A stretch of DNA of 13,056 bases, taken from contig NZ_JASLAW010000201.1 in assembly GCF_030147005.1 (NCBI RefSeq), forward strand, positions 1 to 13,056, written 5' to 3'. Of the stretch, positions 12,016-13,056 are shown in pieces. The first letter of the stretch is position 1. Each line of letters begins with the position of its first letter. Source of the stretch: Pseudomonas sp. GTDB lineage: Bacteria; Pseudomonadota; Gammaproteobacteria; Pseudomonadales; Pseudomonadaceae. The position numbers and the translations under genes are program-made. A model generated the notes under the pieces. That model saw only the letters and a program-made list of their open reading frames with translations, was not told the origin of the DNA and did no database searches.

Positions 12016-13056
12016 ATGAAAAAACTCAAACTGGTGATGATCGGCAACGGCATGGCCGGGGTTCGCACCCTGGAAGAATTGCTCAAGCTCAGCAGCGACC
12101 TTTATGACATTACTGTGTTCGGCGCCGAGCCCCACACCAACTACAACCGCATCCTCCTGTCCCCGGTACTGGCCGGCGAGCAAACCTTCGAAGAGATCGT
12201 GCTCAACGACCTGGACTGGTATCTGGATAACAACGTCAAGCTGCTGCTCAACCGCAAGGTGGTGCAGATCGACCGGGTCAAGCGCCGCGTCATCGCCGAA
12301 GACGGTACCGAAGCCGAGTACGATCGCCTGCTGATCGCCACCGGTTCCACGCCGTTTATCCTGCCCATTCCAGGTAATACCTTGCAGGGCGTGATCGGCT
12401 ACCGCGATATCGCCGACACCCAGGCCATGATCGACACCGCCAAGACCCACAAGCACGCAGTTGTCATCGGTGGCGGGCTGCTCGGCCTGGAGGCCGCCAA
12501 CGGTTTGATGCTGCGCGGCATGCACGTGACGGTGGTGCATCTGGGTGAATGGCTGCTGGAACGGCAACTGGACAAGACCAGCGGCCAACTGCTGCAAACC
12601 GAGCTGGAAAGCCGTGGCCTGGTGTTCCGCCTGTGCGAACAAACCCAGGCCCTGCACGATGCCGGCAATGGCCGGGTCGGCTCGGTGCAATTTTTGAACG
12701 GTGACATCATCCCCGCGGACCTGGTGGTGATGGCAGCCGGCATCCGCCCCAACACCGCGCTGGCGGAACAGTCCGGCATCCCCTGCAACCGTGGGATTCT
12801 GGTCAACGATACGATGCAAACCTACGACCCGCGCATCTACGCGATCGGTGAATGCGCCAGCCACCGTGGGATTGCCTACGGCCTGGTCGCACCGCTGTTC
12901 GAACAAGCCAAGGTGTGCGCCAACCATCTCGCCCAGTTGGGTTTCGCCACCTATAAAGGCTCCGTGACCTCCACCAAGCTGAAAGTCACCGGCATTGACT
13001 TGTTCTCCGCCGGCGATTTCATGGGCGGCGAAGGCACCGAGACCATCACCCTCTCC
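12016..13056 (+). CDS. nirB: Assimilatory nitrite reductase large subunit NirB (partial, 5' part)
   Basis: NirB reduces nitrite to ammonium with NAD(P)H in the cytoplasm through FAD, an iron-sulfur cluster and siroheme. Only the first 347 codons are in the window; the family is over 800 residues, and the siroheme and cluster domains lie beyond the right edge. The visible part is the FAD/NAD(P)-binding half: MIGNGMAGVRTLEELL at the N-terminus (FAD dinucleotide fold), LLIATGSTPF (105-114), VVIGGGLLGLEAA (149-161, NAD(P)H fold) and YAIGECASHRG (275-285). GGAG at 12006-12009 precedes the ATG. The gene stands behind its own sigma-54 promoter and nitrate-controlled attenuator; a nirD and a nitrate reductase gene are expected downstream but are not seen. 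Confidence 0.94.
   Translation, partial: MKKLKLVMIGNGMAGVRTLEELLKLSSDLYDITVFGAEPHTNYNRILLSPVLAGEQTFEEIVLNDLDWYLDNNVKLLLNRKVVQIDRVKRRVIAEDGTEAEYDRLLIATGSTPFILPIPGNTLQGVIGYRDIADTQAMIDTAKTHKHAVVIGGGLLGLEAANGLMLRGMHVTVVHLGEWLLERQLDKTSGQLLQTELESRGLVFRLCEQTQALHDAGNGRVGSVQFLNGDIIPADLVVMAAGIRPNTALAEQSGIPCNRGILVNDTMQTYDPRIYAIGECASHRGIAYGLVAPLFEQAKVCANHLAQLGFATYKGSVTSTKLKVTGIDLFSAGDFMGGEGTETITLS

Noticed and set aside
11959..12927. Minus-strand open frame opposite nirB
   Set aside because: nirB is clearly recognised on the plus strand; the frame starts beyond and ends within the nirB terminator, without motifs.

Overview
The window is high-GC DNA with gene content and gene order typical of Pseudomonas. 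The paired REP sequences (REPINs) beside rlmL and pyrD, and the close protein matches, point to the P. fluorescens group. No rRNA, tRNA, CRISPR array or insertion sequence was seen. The right edge cuts nirB.

Left part (1-4427), housekeeping: a REPIN lies directly behind rlmL (minus strand), which encodes the two-domain 23S rRNA methyltransferase. A structured intergenic region of about 530 bp follows, then rmf (plus strand), encoding the ribosome hibernation factor, with its terminator. A second, diverged REPIN separates rmf from the convergent pyrD (minus strand), encoding quinone-linked dihydroorotate dehydrogenase.

Middle part (4512-6676), a small minus-strand cluster of proteins related to the Inv/Spa (SPI-1) class of type III secretion. 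In transcription order these are an InvG-like secretin that lacks the outer-membrane barrel, a short orphan SpoA-domain protein (C-terminal SctQ/FliN type), a single-domain HilA-like winged-helix regulator, and an IagB-like lytic transglycosylase. No export apparatus, ATPase, needle or effector genes are in the window. All four frames are open, so this is either a reduced remnant or a repurposed set.

Right part (6770-13056), assimilatory nitrate/nitrite locus on the plus strand in three transcription units: nasS-nasT (nitrate sensor and ANTAR antiterminator), nasA-kinase/phosphatase (nitrate transporter plus a PP2C/Ser-Thr-kinase fusion with a C-terminal membrane anchor), and nirB (nitrite reductase large subunit, partial). 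The most striking reading is that each unit starts with the same control module: a sigma-54 -24/-12 promoter, then two hairpins with six-base loops carrying A at position 1 and G at position 4 (the ANTAR-target RNA pattern), then an intrinsic terminator whose 5' arm reuses the 3' half of the second hairpin. Established knowledge says that NasS without nitrate sequesters NasT, and that nitrate releases NasT to bind such leaders and prevent termination. The locus would therefore fire only when nitrogen is limiting (RpoN/NtrC) and nitrate is present. The module in front of nasS-nasT implies that the regulators amplify their own synthesis.
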